Shown piece after piece: positions 8,293 to 16,900 of a DNA stretch of 31,991 nucleotides. The DNA is from UBA3071 sp965369635 (GTDB lineage: Bacteria > Chloroflexota > Anaerolineae > UBA3071), in assembly GCA_965369635.1 (NCBI GenBank), contig CBDURC010000005.1, forward strand, positions 1 to 31,991, read 5' to 3'. Below the pieces are notes generated by a model, which ran no database searches, was not told the origin of the DNA, and saw only the letters and a list, made by a program, of their open reading frames with translations. A program made the position numbers and the translations under genes. Positions within the stretch are counted from its first letter, which is position 1; every line of letters starts with the position of its first letter.

Positions 8293-8889
8293 ATGCGTCA
8301 AAAGAGCGGACTGGGAGAACTGAGGGTTTGGACGTTGGCGAGTCTCGTGTCGCTGCTGCTGCTGGCCGTGCTGGCTGGCTGTGGCGGCGAGGCGACGCCT
8401 GAGCCAGGCGGCGATGTCTTGTCCGCCGAAGAGCAGTTTGACGTGGGCAACACCTACTACCAGCAAGGCGACCTGGATGAAGCCATCGTCGCTTTCGAGG
8501 CTGCGCTGAAGATCCAACCAAGCCATCTGGGCAGCCTGACCAACCTGGGCGTGGTGTACTATCAACAGGGGCGGTTGGATGATGCCGTAGCCCAATTCGA
8601 GGCGGGATTGAAAGCGGATGCCAGCGATGCACAGTTGCACTATCTCTTGGGCGCGGTTCGCTTGCAGCAGGGCCGCCTGGATGACGCAGAGAAGAGCTTC
8701 TTGCGGGCTGGCGAGCTACAGCCGGACCTTCCCGAGGTCCACTACGGCCTGGGGGCGCTCTACAGACTTCAGGGGAAGACCGATGAAGCCATCGCTGCCT
8801 TCGAGCGTTTCCTGGAGGCTGGGCCAGCGCAGGACCCGCGGGCGGAGGAAGAGGCCAAGCGAGAACTGCGTGAACTGCGGGGATACTGA
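8293..8889 (+). CDS. TPR-repeat lipoprotein
   Basis: The ATG at 8293 is preceded by AGGAGG. Earlier in-frame starts (8221, 8268) place the signal peptide too far inside. The 198-residue product begins with a signal peptide and lipobox LAGC (Cys about residue 30), followed by an acidic/Pro linker and four 34-residue tetratricopeptide repeats (about 44-180, for example YYQQGDLDEAIVAFEAALK). It is expected to be a lipid-anchored scaffold on the outer face of the membrane. The next gene starts 3 bases after its stop, so the two are almost certainly co-translated. The partner protein is unknown. Confidence 0.88.
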   Translation: MRQKSGLGELRVWTLASLVSLLLLAVLAGCGGEATPEPGGDVLSAEEQFDVGNTYYQQGDLDEAIVAFEAALKIQPSHLGSLTNLGVVYYQQGRLDDAVAQFEAGLKADASDAQLHYLLGAVRLQQGRLDDAEKSFLRAGELQPDLPEVHYGLGALYRLQGKTDEAIAAFERFLEAGPAQDPRAEEEAKRELRELRGY

Positions 8890-8892
8890 TTG

Positions 8893-10185
8893 ATGATAGA
8901 ATGCCAGAAGACCACTCTGGATAACGGCTTGCGCATCCTGACCACGACGATGCCCCACACTCGCTCTGTGAGTGTGGGGTTCTACTTGGGTGTCGGTTCC
9001 CGGCACGAGACGAGCGCCGATGAGGGCGCTGCTCACTTCATCGAGCACATGTTGTTTAAGGGCACCGAAAGGCGACCCACTCCGGAGGCCATTGCCACGG
9101 AAATCGAGGGACGAGGTGGTGTTTTCAATGGCCACACAGCGCGGGAACTCACCTTCTACTGGGTTAAAGTTGCCCAGCCTCATCTGGACGCGGCCCTGGA
9201 TGTGTTGATTGACATGCTTCGTCATGCGCTTTTCGCTCCACAGGAGATGGAGAGAGAGCGGCGTATCATCATTGAGGAAATGAGCATGACGCTCGATCAG
9301 CCCGACTCGCTCGTCTCCTTGCTGATCAACGAAACGTCATGGCCTGGTCATCCCCTGGGAAGGGATGTAGCTGGAAGCAAGATGAGCGTCACCGCCATGA
9401 ACCGCGGGCAGTTGCTTTCTTTCAGGGAACGACACTACAGCCCGCAGAACATGGTGGTGAGCGTGGCCGGGAAAGCGGAGCACCAGGCGGTGGTAGGGCG
9501 TCTGACGGCGCTGTTGGGCGATTGGACTGGCCCCCGTCCGAATGGCTACCGGCCGGCGCCGCCACCTCCTGACCAGCCACGGTGGGCTTTGCGATTCAAG
9601 GACACAGAGCAGGCACACTTGGTCCTCAGGGTACCCGGCCTGCCGCGCCATCATCCCGATCGGTTCGCCTTGGCAATGCTGAATACCATCCTGGGGGAGG
9701 GGATGAGTTCTCGTCTCTTCCTGGAGGTGCGGGAACGGCAGGGCTTGGCCTATGCCGTCGATTCCAGCGTTGCCTTCCTGAGCGACACGGGGGTGATGGA
9801 AGCCTATGCCGCGCTAGATCCTGCGCAGGTCGAAGTGACTGCTCGGGTCATTCTGCGAGAGTGGCAACGGCTGAGAGAGGAGTCGGTGCAGGCTGCTGAG
9901 TTGCGGCGGGCCAAGGAACTCACCAAAGGGCGGCTGCTGCTGGGACTGGAAGACAGTCTGGCGGTCGCGGGCTGGTGGGGACAGCAGGAGCTCTTACGGG
10001 ATAAGGTGCTGACCGTGGACGAGGTGATCGCTGAGGTAGATGCAGTGACAGCCGTCGACATCCAGCGGCTGGCGCGTCACTGCTTCTGCGGCCGGCGGCT
10101 CAGCATAGCGGTCGTGGGGCCGTTGAAAGACGAAACACTCCTTCGCGCCCTTCTGGACGAAGCTCAGGAGAATCTATCAGCCTAG
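8893..10185 (+). CDS. M16 family zinc metallopeptidase (MPP/PqqL-like)
   Basis: 430 residues, the usual size for a single-chain bacterial processing-peptidase-like M16B protein. It has the inverted zinc motif HFIEH (His48, Glu51, His52) and the distal ligand Glu129, exactly 76 residues beyond His52, as in the HxxEHx76E signature. The C-terminal half contains the M16 inactive-like domain with RERQGLAYAVDS (glycine-rich/RxGLAY region). No signal peptide, so it is cytoplasmic. Start ATG 8893 is 3 bases after the TPR gene's TGA; TTG 8890 would also be possible. A strong 10-bp hairpin sits inside the coding region at 8953-8979. Probable role is degradation or trimming of peptides. Confidence 0.93.
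   Translation: MIECQKTTLDNGLRILTTTMPHTRSVSVGFYLGVGSRHETSADEGAAHFIEHMLFKGTERRPTPEAIATEIEGRGGVFNGHTARELTFYWVKVAQPHLDAALDVLIDMLRHALFAPQEMERERRIIIEEMSMTLDQPDSLVSLLINETSWPGHPLGRDVAGSKMSVTAMNRGQLLSFRERHYSPQNMVVSVAGKAEHQAVVGRLTALLGDWTGPRPNGYRPAPPPPDQPRWALRFKDTEQAHLVLRVPGLPRHHPDRFALAMLNTILGEGMSSRLFLEVRERQGLAYAVDSSVAFLSDTGVMEAYAALDPAQVEVTARVILREWQRLREESVQAAELRRAKELTKGRLLLGLEDSLAVAGWWGQQELLRDKVLTVDEVIAEVDAVTAVDIQRLARHCFCGRRLSIAVVGPLKDETLLRALLDEAQENLSA
8953..8979 (+). other. Intragenic hairpin near the start of the M16 gene
   Basis: CCCCACACTC (8953-8962) and GAGTGTGGGG (8970-8979) are perfect complements around a 7-base loop, 60 bp into the coding sequence. The segment encodes PHTRSVSVG, where synonymous changes could easily have broken the pairing. 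Confidence 0.5.
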
Positions 10186-10198
10186 CTCCTCTAGGCTG
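10178..10198 (+). terminator. Hairpin overlapping the M16 stop codon
   Basis: CAGCCTAG (10178-10185, including the TAG stop) pairs with CTAGGCTG (10191-10198) around CTCCT. No T-run follows, so it may be a weak terminator or a 3'-end stabiliser between two convergent genes. Confidence 0.4.
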
Positions 10199-10255
10199 TT
10201 CTGAGGCACTTGCACTGCCGAGGTCGGGAGTTCAACTCCCTCCCAACTGAACTGT
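10194..10255 (-). repeat. Interspersed repeat, copy C, inverted; tRNA-Ala-like 3' half on the + strand
   Basis: Its reverse complement matches copy B (2208-2270) along about 60 bp. On the + strand it looks like the 3' half of a tRNA: stem AGGCA (10204-10208), 7-base loop CTTGCAC with T33 and anticodon TGC (10211-10213), stem TGCCG, variable AGGTC, then GGGAG-TTCAA-CTCCC. The T loop is two bases short, the following arm does not close an acceptor stem, and there is no D arm. It is therefore a repeat or relic rather than a working tRNA. It fills the 77-bp gap between two convergent genes. Confidence 0.75.
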
Positions 10256-10262
10256 GTTGGAG

Positions 10263-12677
10263 TTAGCCTGGAAACTGGGAGGCCAGACGGCGCGACCAGT
10301 GGTCCCTCCAGCGGAGCAAGCGTTCCGGCGGTCGAGTGAGGCGGTGCAACCAACGCCGCCAGAGCAGAGGCTGCAAGGTCAACCAGGCCTGCGCTGCGGC
10401 GTCCAGCTCGTCATCACTGGCAGGGGCAGGGCCGAAACGCTCCCGCACGTAGAGGCTGGTGATACTGTCAATCTGCACCTGACCCTCAGGCACTGCCTGT
10501 GCCATCAGACGTGCCTGCTCGTGGGGCGTCTGATGCACTTGCCAGCGCAGCTTCAACCGCTCTCCCCACTGGATCAGCCGTTCGTACAGTTGAGTGAGCA
10601 GGTGCGGCACTGCCGAGGGGGGACGGCGCAGCATCCACCACACAACGGCGCCAGTGGGCACCAGCAGCACCACGACTGCCACCAGAATGGTCCACGTCAT
10701 GCCGAGAGGCCACCATTGCCTTAGACGGGACATTATTCCCCCCGCTGGCCCTGGAGGTATGTAAACGTCCTCCCCGAACTTATCTTCTTCTTCCATCTGC
10801 GGCCCCGATGGACGCTTCGAAGGGTCATGGGTCTCTTTCTCCGAGGGACGCAGGGGCCGCACAATGAGCGGTTCGTTGGCCGTGGGTTCAAACTCCACCC
10901 AGCCGTAGTTGGGGAAGAACACCTCAACCCAAGCGTGTGCGTTCAGCTCCTTGACCCGGTACATGCCCCTTTCCTCGTCGTACTCCCCCTGACTGTAGCC
11001 TGCTGCCAGACGGGAGGGAATGCCCACCGACCGTGCCATCGTCGTCATCGCCGAGGCGTAGTAGTCGCAATACCCTTCCCGCACGCCGAAGAGGAAGTAG
11101 TCCACCCCGTCCTGGCCAGGTGGTGGCGGTGCGATCTTGTCGTTGTAGGGTAGCCCCTCCCGCAGGTAACGCTCCAATGCCGCTGCCTTGTCGTGCGCAT
11201 TGTCATAAGGCGCGGTGATCTCCAGGGCCAGATCTCGTATCCTCTGCGGCAGTTCTTTGGGCAATTGCAGGTAGCGATCCCGCACCCAGTCGGGATAAGC
11301 ATCGCCGGCAGCACGGAGGCTCTCAATGTCTGCCTTGGTGACGGCGGAGATGATGGTGTAGGATTGCCCTTCCTTCAGGCGCGAGCGGCTGAACAGCATG
11401 GAGATGTCCAGTGGAGGGGAAACATTGACCCTCCGTCCGCCGCCTGGCAGAGGAGTGGGCGTTGGTACGACCTCCTCTGGAAGGTAGCTTACTTCAGCCA
11501 TCGCTGGCAATACCGCACGTTGTGGTTGCCCCGCGGCGAACAGCACACCGCTCCCGGGATAGTAGGTGGTGACCGTCTGCGTGATCTCCCTGCAGAGTTC
11601 GTACGTCGGCAGTCGCGGGCTGGCCCCCGCTCCTAGTGGAATGCTTTCCTGATCAGTGTTCAGCCAGCCCCGACCGCTGTAGGTGTGGTAGACGACAGCT
11701 CGCCAATAGCGTCCAGCGGGGGCACGGATGTCCATAATCACCGAGTCCCCCAGGCTCACTGGCCCCGACAGGGCCAGGCTCTTGCCGAAGGCGGCGTAGC
11801 CCCGTTGCGACGGATATTGCAGGGAGTTGAACAGGCGGTTCCACTCGTGCTTGAACCGCCCCCACTGTCTCTCGAACGGTCTGACCAGCGGGTCAAGATG
11901 TCCTTGGCTGGCTACACTTGGCAATAAGAAGGCTAGGGCCAGCACGAGTGCTGCAAAGATCGCGCCGTCGCGCAAGAAGTCAAGGCTGATGTCCATCGCG
12001 TAGCGCACCCTTGTTGCCCGCCAGCTTGCCTCTTGCTGCGCCAGGTTACTGCGTACCGCCAACATCAGCGCGCAGAAAGTGAAAAGCAGGAAGTACACGT
12101 TGAGACGAGAGGGGGCGTAGTAAAGGTTGGCCAGCATGAGCATTCCCGCGGGAATGACAGCGTGCCACACTCGCTGATGACGGAAGACAGCCCAGGCTGC
12201 GGAGTAGGCCAGCCACCAACTCACGATTGCCAACAACAGCACGAAGATGAGGCTGCCCGCGCTGGCTGTGCCGGCAGCGGCCCTCTCGAGCCAAAGCGAG
12301 ATGCCAGCGAAGAGCTGTAAGACACGCCCGCGAGGCCCGAACTCCTGCGGCAGCAGCATGCTCACCCAGAAAGTGATCCAGGCGAGACTGCACAGGAAGG
12401 CATGGAAGACGGGGAAGAATCCTCTCCATCGCGTGTGGCTCAGAGCGAATCCCAGGAGGGCACCGCCCAACACCATCCACTGAATCAGATGCAGGCCATC
12501 TGTCCACTCGGCCGCGCTAACGGACCAGGCCACGGATAGTAGCATCAGAGTGAGCAGGAGCAAGCTTAGCCAACCGCCAGCACGCTTCAGTCCGGAGCGG
12601 TGCTCATCGCTGGTTCGTGCCTCCGCTGTGCGTTGCTGTGTTCCAAGTCGGACTCTCTGTGTTGTCACAGTGGCCAT
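10263..12677 (-). CDS. Membrane-bound transglutaminase-like protein (TgpA/DUF3488 type)
   Basis: 804 residues. Start ATG 12677 is preceded on the minus strand by GAGG about 10 bases away. The N-terminal third is a bundle of about seven transmembrane segments (to about residue 250), then an extracytoplasmic domain with the transglutaminase core: Cys537 in GYCDYYAS, His581 in NAHAWVEV and Glu597 in WVEFEPT. The third residue is often Asp in the superfamily, but WVEFEPT is common in this subgroup. One more transmembrane helix follows (WTILVAVVVLLVPTGAVVWW, about 660-690), then a cytoplasmic C-terminal segment of about 120 residues. This matches the TgpA architecture. Such proteins are often encoded beside MoxR ATPase and DUF58 genes, but neither is in this window. 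The gene is a single transcription unit between convergent and divergent neighbours. Substrate is unknown. Confidence 0.92.
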   Translation of the reverse strand: MATVTTQRVRLGTQQRTAEARTSDEHRSGLKRAGGWLSLLLLTLMLLSVAWSVSAAEWTDGLHLIQWMVLGGALLGFALSHTRWRGFFPVFHAFLCSLAWITFWVSMLLPQEFGPRGRVLQLFAGISLWLERAAAGTASAGSLIFVLLLAIVSWWLAYSAAWAVFRHQRVWHAVIPAGMLMLANLYYAPSRLNVYFLLFTFCALMLAVRSNLAQQEASWRATRVRYAMDISLDFLRDGAIFAALVLALAFLLPSVASQGHLDPLVRPFERQWGRFKHEWNRLFNSLQYPSQRGYAAFGKSLALSGPVSLGDSVIMDIRAPAGRYWRAVVYHTYSGRGWLNTDQESIPLGAGASPRLPTYELCREITQTVTTYYPGSGVLFAAGQPQRAVLPAMAEVSYLPEEVVPTPTPLPGGGRRVNVSPPLDISMLFSRSRLKEGQSYTIISAVTKADIESLRAAGDAYPDWVRDRYLQLPKELPQRIRDLALEITAPYDNAHDKAAALERYLREGLPYNDKIAPPPPGQDGVDYFLFGVREGYCDYYASAMTTMARSVGIPSRLAAGYSQGEYDEERGMYRVKELNAHAWVEVFFPNYGWVEFEPTANEPLIVRPLRPSEKETHDPSKRPSGPQMEEEDKFGEDVYIPPGPAGGIMSRLRQWWPLGMTWTILVAVVVLLVPTGAVVWWMLRRPPSAVPHLLTQLYERLIQWGERLKLRWQVHQTPHEQARLMAQAVPEGQVQIDSITSLYVRERFGPAPASDDELDAAAQAWLTLQPLLWRRWLHRLTRPPERLLRWRDHWSRRLASQFPG

Positions 12678-12835
12678 TTGTTATGCCTCGAATTGATGGC
12701 GGGATATGTGCCTCCGCACGTTTTTGCTTCCTGCCCCCTCTTCAGTTTCAATTTCCCGGGGCGGTGCAGAGACGTTGCATACGATGTACACCCGAAAGTG
12801 GCGGAGAAGGTTCATCACTCAGGTCATGTTTTCGT

Positions 12836-12848
12836 CCTAATCATTAGG
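12836..12848. promoter_or_regulatory. Palindrome in the divergent intergenic region
   Basis: CCTAATCATTAGG is a perfect 6-bp inverted repeat around one base, in the 324-bp region between the start of the transglutaminase gene (- strand) and the start of the small gene at 13002 (+ strand). It could be a regulator site. I see no strong minus-strand promoter in the region. Confidence 0.3.
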
Positions 12849-12900
12849 GTGGGGCCAAAACGACTTGGGCGCGGTGCAGGAGACCGTCATCGGGCAGGAC

Positions 12901-12929
12901 TTGCGCGATTCTGCCGAATCTGGTATCCT
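12901..12929 (+). promoter_or_regulatory. Promoter of the small conserved gene
   Basis: TTGCGC (12901-12906), 17-bp spacer, TATCCT (12924-12929). This puts transcription start near 12936, which supports the ATG at 13002 with a leader of about 66 nt over the in-frame ATG at 12942. Confidence 0.55.
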
Positions 12930-13001
12930 TGATACGTCCCAATGATAGGGAAAGGGGAGAACCAGCATCCCGTCAACAGCCAACAGGAAGTCAAGCGCCC
13001 C

Positions 13002-13301
13002 ATGATCAAACTGCTCATGACCTGGGATCTCCGGAACGAACTGGAACATTCCTATCTTAAGTTTGTGATGCGGGAATTTGTACCAGGGTTGATGCGCTTA
13101 GGAATACAACCCACCGAGGTATGGTACACTGTCTTCGGCGAAGGCCCGCAGGTTCTCACCGGCGGCGTGACTGAGGATCTCGATTCCATGGAGGAGATCC
13201 TGGCCAGCGAGGAATGGCAGAAACTGGTGGCCAAGCTGACTGGCCTGGTTACCAACTTCCAGTACAAAGTCATCCGCGCCAGCGGGCGCTTCCAGTTGTA
13301 G
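13002..13301 (+). CDS. Small conserved protein of unknown function (Chloroflexota type)
   Basis: 99 residues beginning MIKLLMTWDLR. Start ATG 13002 has AGGAAG 11 bases upstream; the in-frame ATG at 12942 lies almost at the predicted transcription start and has no binding site. The predicted pattern (beta strand, helix EHSYLKFVMREFVPGLMRLG, strand VWYTVFG, helix around SEEWQKLVAKL, strand) resembles a dimeric alpha/beta-barrel (ferredoxin-like) monomer. Similar proteins ending in GRFQL are, from memory, recurrent in Chloroflexota genomes. No active-site motif is evident and I assign no function. Confidence 0.7.
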   Translation: MIKLLMTWDLRNELEHSYLKFVMREFVPGLMRLGIQPTEVWYTVFGEGPQVLTGGVTEDLDSMEEILASEEWQKLVAKLTGLVTNFQYKVIRASGRFQL

Positions 13302-13328
13302 TCGCAACATCAGTCACCGAATAGAAAA

Positions 13329-13353
13329 GCCCCATGGTGTGTCGCCATGGGGC
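13329..13353. terminator. Bidirectional terminator between convergent genes
   Basis: GCCCCATGG (13329-13337) and CCATGGGGC (13345-13353) form a 9-bp stem with a 7-base loop, between the stops at 13301 (+) and 13380 (-). On the minus strand the stem is followed by TTTTCTATT, a good intrinsic terminator for the FmdB gene. The + strand side is less T-rich. Confidence 0.8.
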
Positions 13354-13379
13354 TCGTGTATCACTGACAGATGTGGCGC

Positions 13380-13658
13380 TCAGTCATCCGACGTTTCTCC
13401 ATTGGTGTCGGGCTTATCGGGCTTAGCGGGCTTATCGGACTCGTCGGGCTTCTTGCTACTCGGTACGCTGGTCGAGGATTTGGCCCTGTTATCGGTAACG
13501 TAGAAGCCGGAGCCTTTGAAGATGATGCCCACTGGCTGAAACACCCGATGCACGTGCCCGTTGCACTCAGGGCATATGGTCAAAGGTTCATCTGTCATAT
13601 GTTGCGTACGCTCGAAACGCACACCGCAGTTCTCGCATTCATACTCATAGATGGGCAT
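13380..13658 (-). CDS. FmdB-family zinc ribbon protein
   Basis: 92 residues starting MPIYEYECENCG. The zinc-ribbon cysteines are C8-x2-C11 and C29-x2-C32, followed by the family's VHRVFQPVGIIFKGSGFYVTD segment. The tail is low-complexity Lys-Pro-Asp (about 70-92), typical for the family. AGGAG lies 8 bases before the ATG at 13658. FmdB proteins are annotated as regulatory proteins, but the molecular role is not established. It has its own promoter and terminator, so it is a one-gene unit. Confidence 0.9.
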   Translation of the reverse strand: MPIYEYECENCGVRFERTQHMTDEPLTICPECNGHVHRVFQPVGIIFKGSGFYVTDNRAKSSTSVPSSKKPDESDKPAKPDKPDTNGETSDD

Positions 13659-13695
13659 ATAGGCTTCTCCTCGCTTCGCTCTTCACCAAAAATGC

Positions 13696-13727
13696 ATTAT
13701 ACTCGTTTTGCAATAAATCAGCAAAAC
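13696..13727 (-). promoter_or_regulatory. Consensus promoter of the FmdB gene with an overlapping dyad
   Basis: Minus strand: TTGCTG (13724-13719), 17-bp spacer, TATAAT (13701-13696), 38 bp before the ATG. A perfect inverted repeat GTTTTGC (13705-13711) / GCAAAAC (13721-13727), 9 bp apart, covers the -35 and most of the spacer. Its position suits an operator for a repressor. Confidence 0.7.
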
Positions 13728-13882
13728 CAGCAGTATGCTTTGGCATATGGCCGACAGGTCATCCAGGGCCTCTGGCTCCACTCTGGCCTGGCCTTTCGCT
13801 TGCTCAGGTGGGCATGCTGTTCTTTCGCGCCAGGCTATGTACGAGATGCTCGCTTGCGCGACCGTGGCTTCTTACGGGTGAG

Positions 13883-13927
13883 TGGTGTGTGTCTGGGTGG
13901 TGTGTGTCCAGGAGGTGTGTGTCTATG
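13883..13927 (+). repeat. Three 15-bp tandem repeats ending at the start codon
   Basis: The units at 13883-13897, 13898-13912 and 13913-13927 share the core GGTGTGTGTC; the last unit ends in the ATG start. The junction of units 2 and 3 creates AGGAGGT, the only strong Shine-Dalgarno sequence, about 8 bases before ATG 13925. Confidence 0.85.
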
Positions 13928-16900
13928 AAAAGGCGAGTAGTTCTGACCTTGCTTGTGCTCATCGCGGCCATTGCCGCGACAGCGACCGCGACAACGGCGG
14001 GGCATCAGGCGATTCATCCGGGAGAGTTGCGGTTGCTGTCGTCTGATGTCTCGGGCGTCTCACTGGAACTGCTGACATCCGCCTATGGCGTACAGCCGCT
14101 GCAGGTGGATGGCCGGCTCTACCATGTGATCAGTGTGCCCGGCTATGGCACCACCGGCGAGGCGGGCAAGCCTCAGCTCCCCGTCCGCGGCCTGCTGCTG
14201 GGCGTGCCCCCCGATGCGCATCTTTCCCTTGAAGTGGACGTGTTGGAGGAAGGGCCGCCAATGAAGGGCGTGCATGTCCAACCAGTGCCCTCTCTCGGGC
14301 CTATGCCAGAGAAAGCCAAAGAGTCAGGGGCGTTGCTGGGAGGTGACATGGTGCATGTGATCGTGGAGAATGAGGCTACGTATGCCAGTGATGCCCTCTA
14401 TCCTCCGCGAATTGCCATCATCACCGATGACGCCTACATGCGACATCAGCGCATTGTGCGTTTGGAACTCCACCCCTTCCAAGTGAATGCCCACCGCGGC
14501 GATCTGTACCACTATCGTCGGTTGCGGGTGACGTTGCGCTTCAGCTATGACATCGAGCCGCTGCCAGCAGCGCGCGAACCGCTTTCCGATCCTGCCTTCG
14601 AGAACGTGTACCGTGGCACGTTGCTCAACTACGAAAGTGCCAGAGCTTGGCGGCGACAGCCCACATCTCAGGAGGCGACGCTGCGGGGAGCAGAGGCCAC
14701 TGTAGCATCTTCACAGTACAAGCTTGTCGTGAAGGATGATGGCATCTACAGGCTTTCCTATGGGGACCTGCAGATCGCCGGTATACCCGTGGACACACTG
14801 GATCCGCGTACCTTCCGTATCCACCACTTGGGACAGGAGTTGCCCATCTATGTGAGCGGTGAGGCGGATGGCCGCTTCGATAGCACGGATGCGATCTATT
14901 ACTATGGCCAGGCGTTGGACGGCAAGTACACCGATGCCAACGTGTATTGGCTGAGCTACGGCGTCACAAATGGCCAGCGCATGGTCCAGCGTGACGTCTT
15001 TCCGGACACAGGCAGCACGCCCGTGTCTTTCGAGGCCTCGGCCCATTCTGAGGAAAACCTGATCTACATCAGTAGCTTGCCTCATGAGGGGGATCACTGG
15101 TACTGGCAGGGCTATCAGTCTGGCAGCGTGCCGACGCGGACGTTCACCATTGCGCTGGAAGGTGTAGCACCGGGTGCGCATACTGCTACTCTGCGCCCAC
15201 TGATCTGGGGGCATTCCTTTGACGCCATCAACCCCGGTCACCATCTGAGCTTCTATATCAATGGCACCCCCATTGGCGACGGCTACTGGGATGACGGCAC
15301 TGCCTACAGTGAAGAGTTGTCCTTCGACCAGGAGTTGTTGGTGAGCGGCGATAATACCATCACCATCGAAGCGCCAGGCGATACCGGTGCCGGACAGGAC
15401 GAGGGGTATGCCGATTGGTTCGAGATAGACTATCGGCGGACATACGAGACGGCAGGGGAGTGGTTGTCATTCGGTGGCGAGGGAAGCGGACACCAGCTCT
15501 TTGAGGTCGCCGGTTGGGCATCGGAGCCTGCGATGTTGCTTGACGTAACCAACCCTTACGCTCCTGTGCGGCTGACAGGCGCTCAGGCCGTATCGGCAGG
15601 GGCGAGCAGGACGCTGCGCTTCAGCGACGATGTGTTGGGCGAGGTCCACTACTGGGCGGCGACGGAAGCCGGGCTGCGTCAGCCGGAGGACATCTGCCTT
15701 GACCTTCCCTCTGCTCTGAGCAGTCCGACGAACGGTGCCGACTACATCATCATCGGCCACCCTGATTTCCTGAGCAGCGTGGGGCCGTTGGCGACGTTGC
15801 GGGCCTCGCAGGGATTGCGAGTGACCGTTGTGGACGTGACCGACGTGTACGATGAATTCAACGATGGGATCGTGCACCCTGATGCCATCCGCGATTTCCT
15901 CGACTATGCCTATCATCACTGGCAGCCTCCGAGCCCAGCCTACGTGCTGCTGGTGGGCGATGGCACCTATGACCCTCGTGGCTTCCTGGGCACGGGAGTG
16001 CGGACCTTCATCCCCGCCTATCTGCGCCATGTTGATCCCATCATCGGCGAGACAGCGGCGGACAACCGGTACGTGACCGTCGAGGGGGGGGACATCTTGG
16101 CGGACCTGCACATCGGCCGGCTGCCGGTTAATTCGGCAGCAGAAGCGCAGGCCGTAGTGCAGAAATTGCTCACCTACGATCAGGGTTTGCCCTCGGGCGA
16201 CTGGCGTCACCGCATCCTCTTCGTCGCCGACAATGCGGACTTCGCGGGTGACTTCCCGGCACTTTCCAATAACGTTGCTGATCACCTGATGCCAGATCCT
16301 TATCAGCCTCAGAAGATCTACTACATGCAAACGCATACCACTGTGGTCGAAACGCAGCAGGCGATCTTGGACACCATCAATGACGGCGCGTTGATAGTCA
16401 GCTACCTGGGTCATGCCGGAATCACGATGTGGGCTACAGAATTCCTCTTCAGTACCTCCGGCCTAGGCTTCCTGACAAACGGTGATCGGCTGCCGGTGAT
16501 GGTGCCGATGACCAGTCTGGAAGGCTCCTTCCACTATCCACAGCTCTCGTCGCTGGCAGAGCGAATCGTTCGCCTGCCTGGGAACGGCGCTGTAGCCAGT
16601 TGGTCGCACACCGGCTCGGGCGTCGCGCCCGGGTATGACTATCTGCATGAGGGCTTCTACCAATCGCTGTTCGAGGATTGGAATCCGCGTCTTGGCCCGG
16701 CCACGGCGAAGGGCAAGCTCAACCTGTTTGAGGGCGATGATCGCTTTCACGACTTGATTGACACCTACGTTCTCCTTGGCGACCCGGCAATGGCAGTTGA
16801 GCTGGACTTTCCTGTGGAACCGACCGATACGCCGACGGCGACGGACACGGTGACGCCAACGCCGACATCTACTCGTACGCCAACGGCGACCGACACGCCA

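Noticed and set aside
10204..10240. tRNA-Ala(TGC) gene
   Set aside because: Anticodon arm is plausible, but the T loop is two bases short, the D arm and acceptor stem are absent, and the sequence is one copy of a dispersed repeat.
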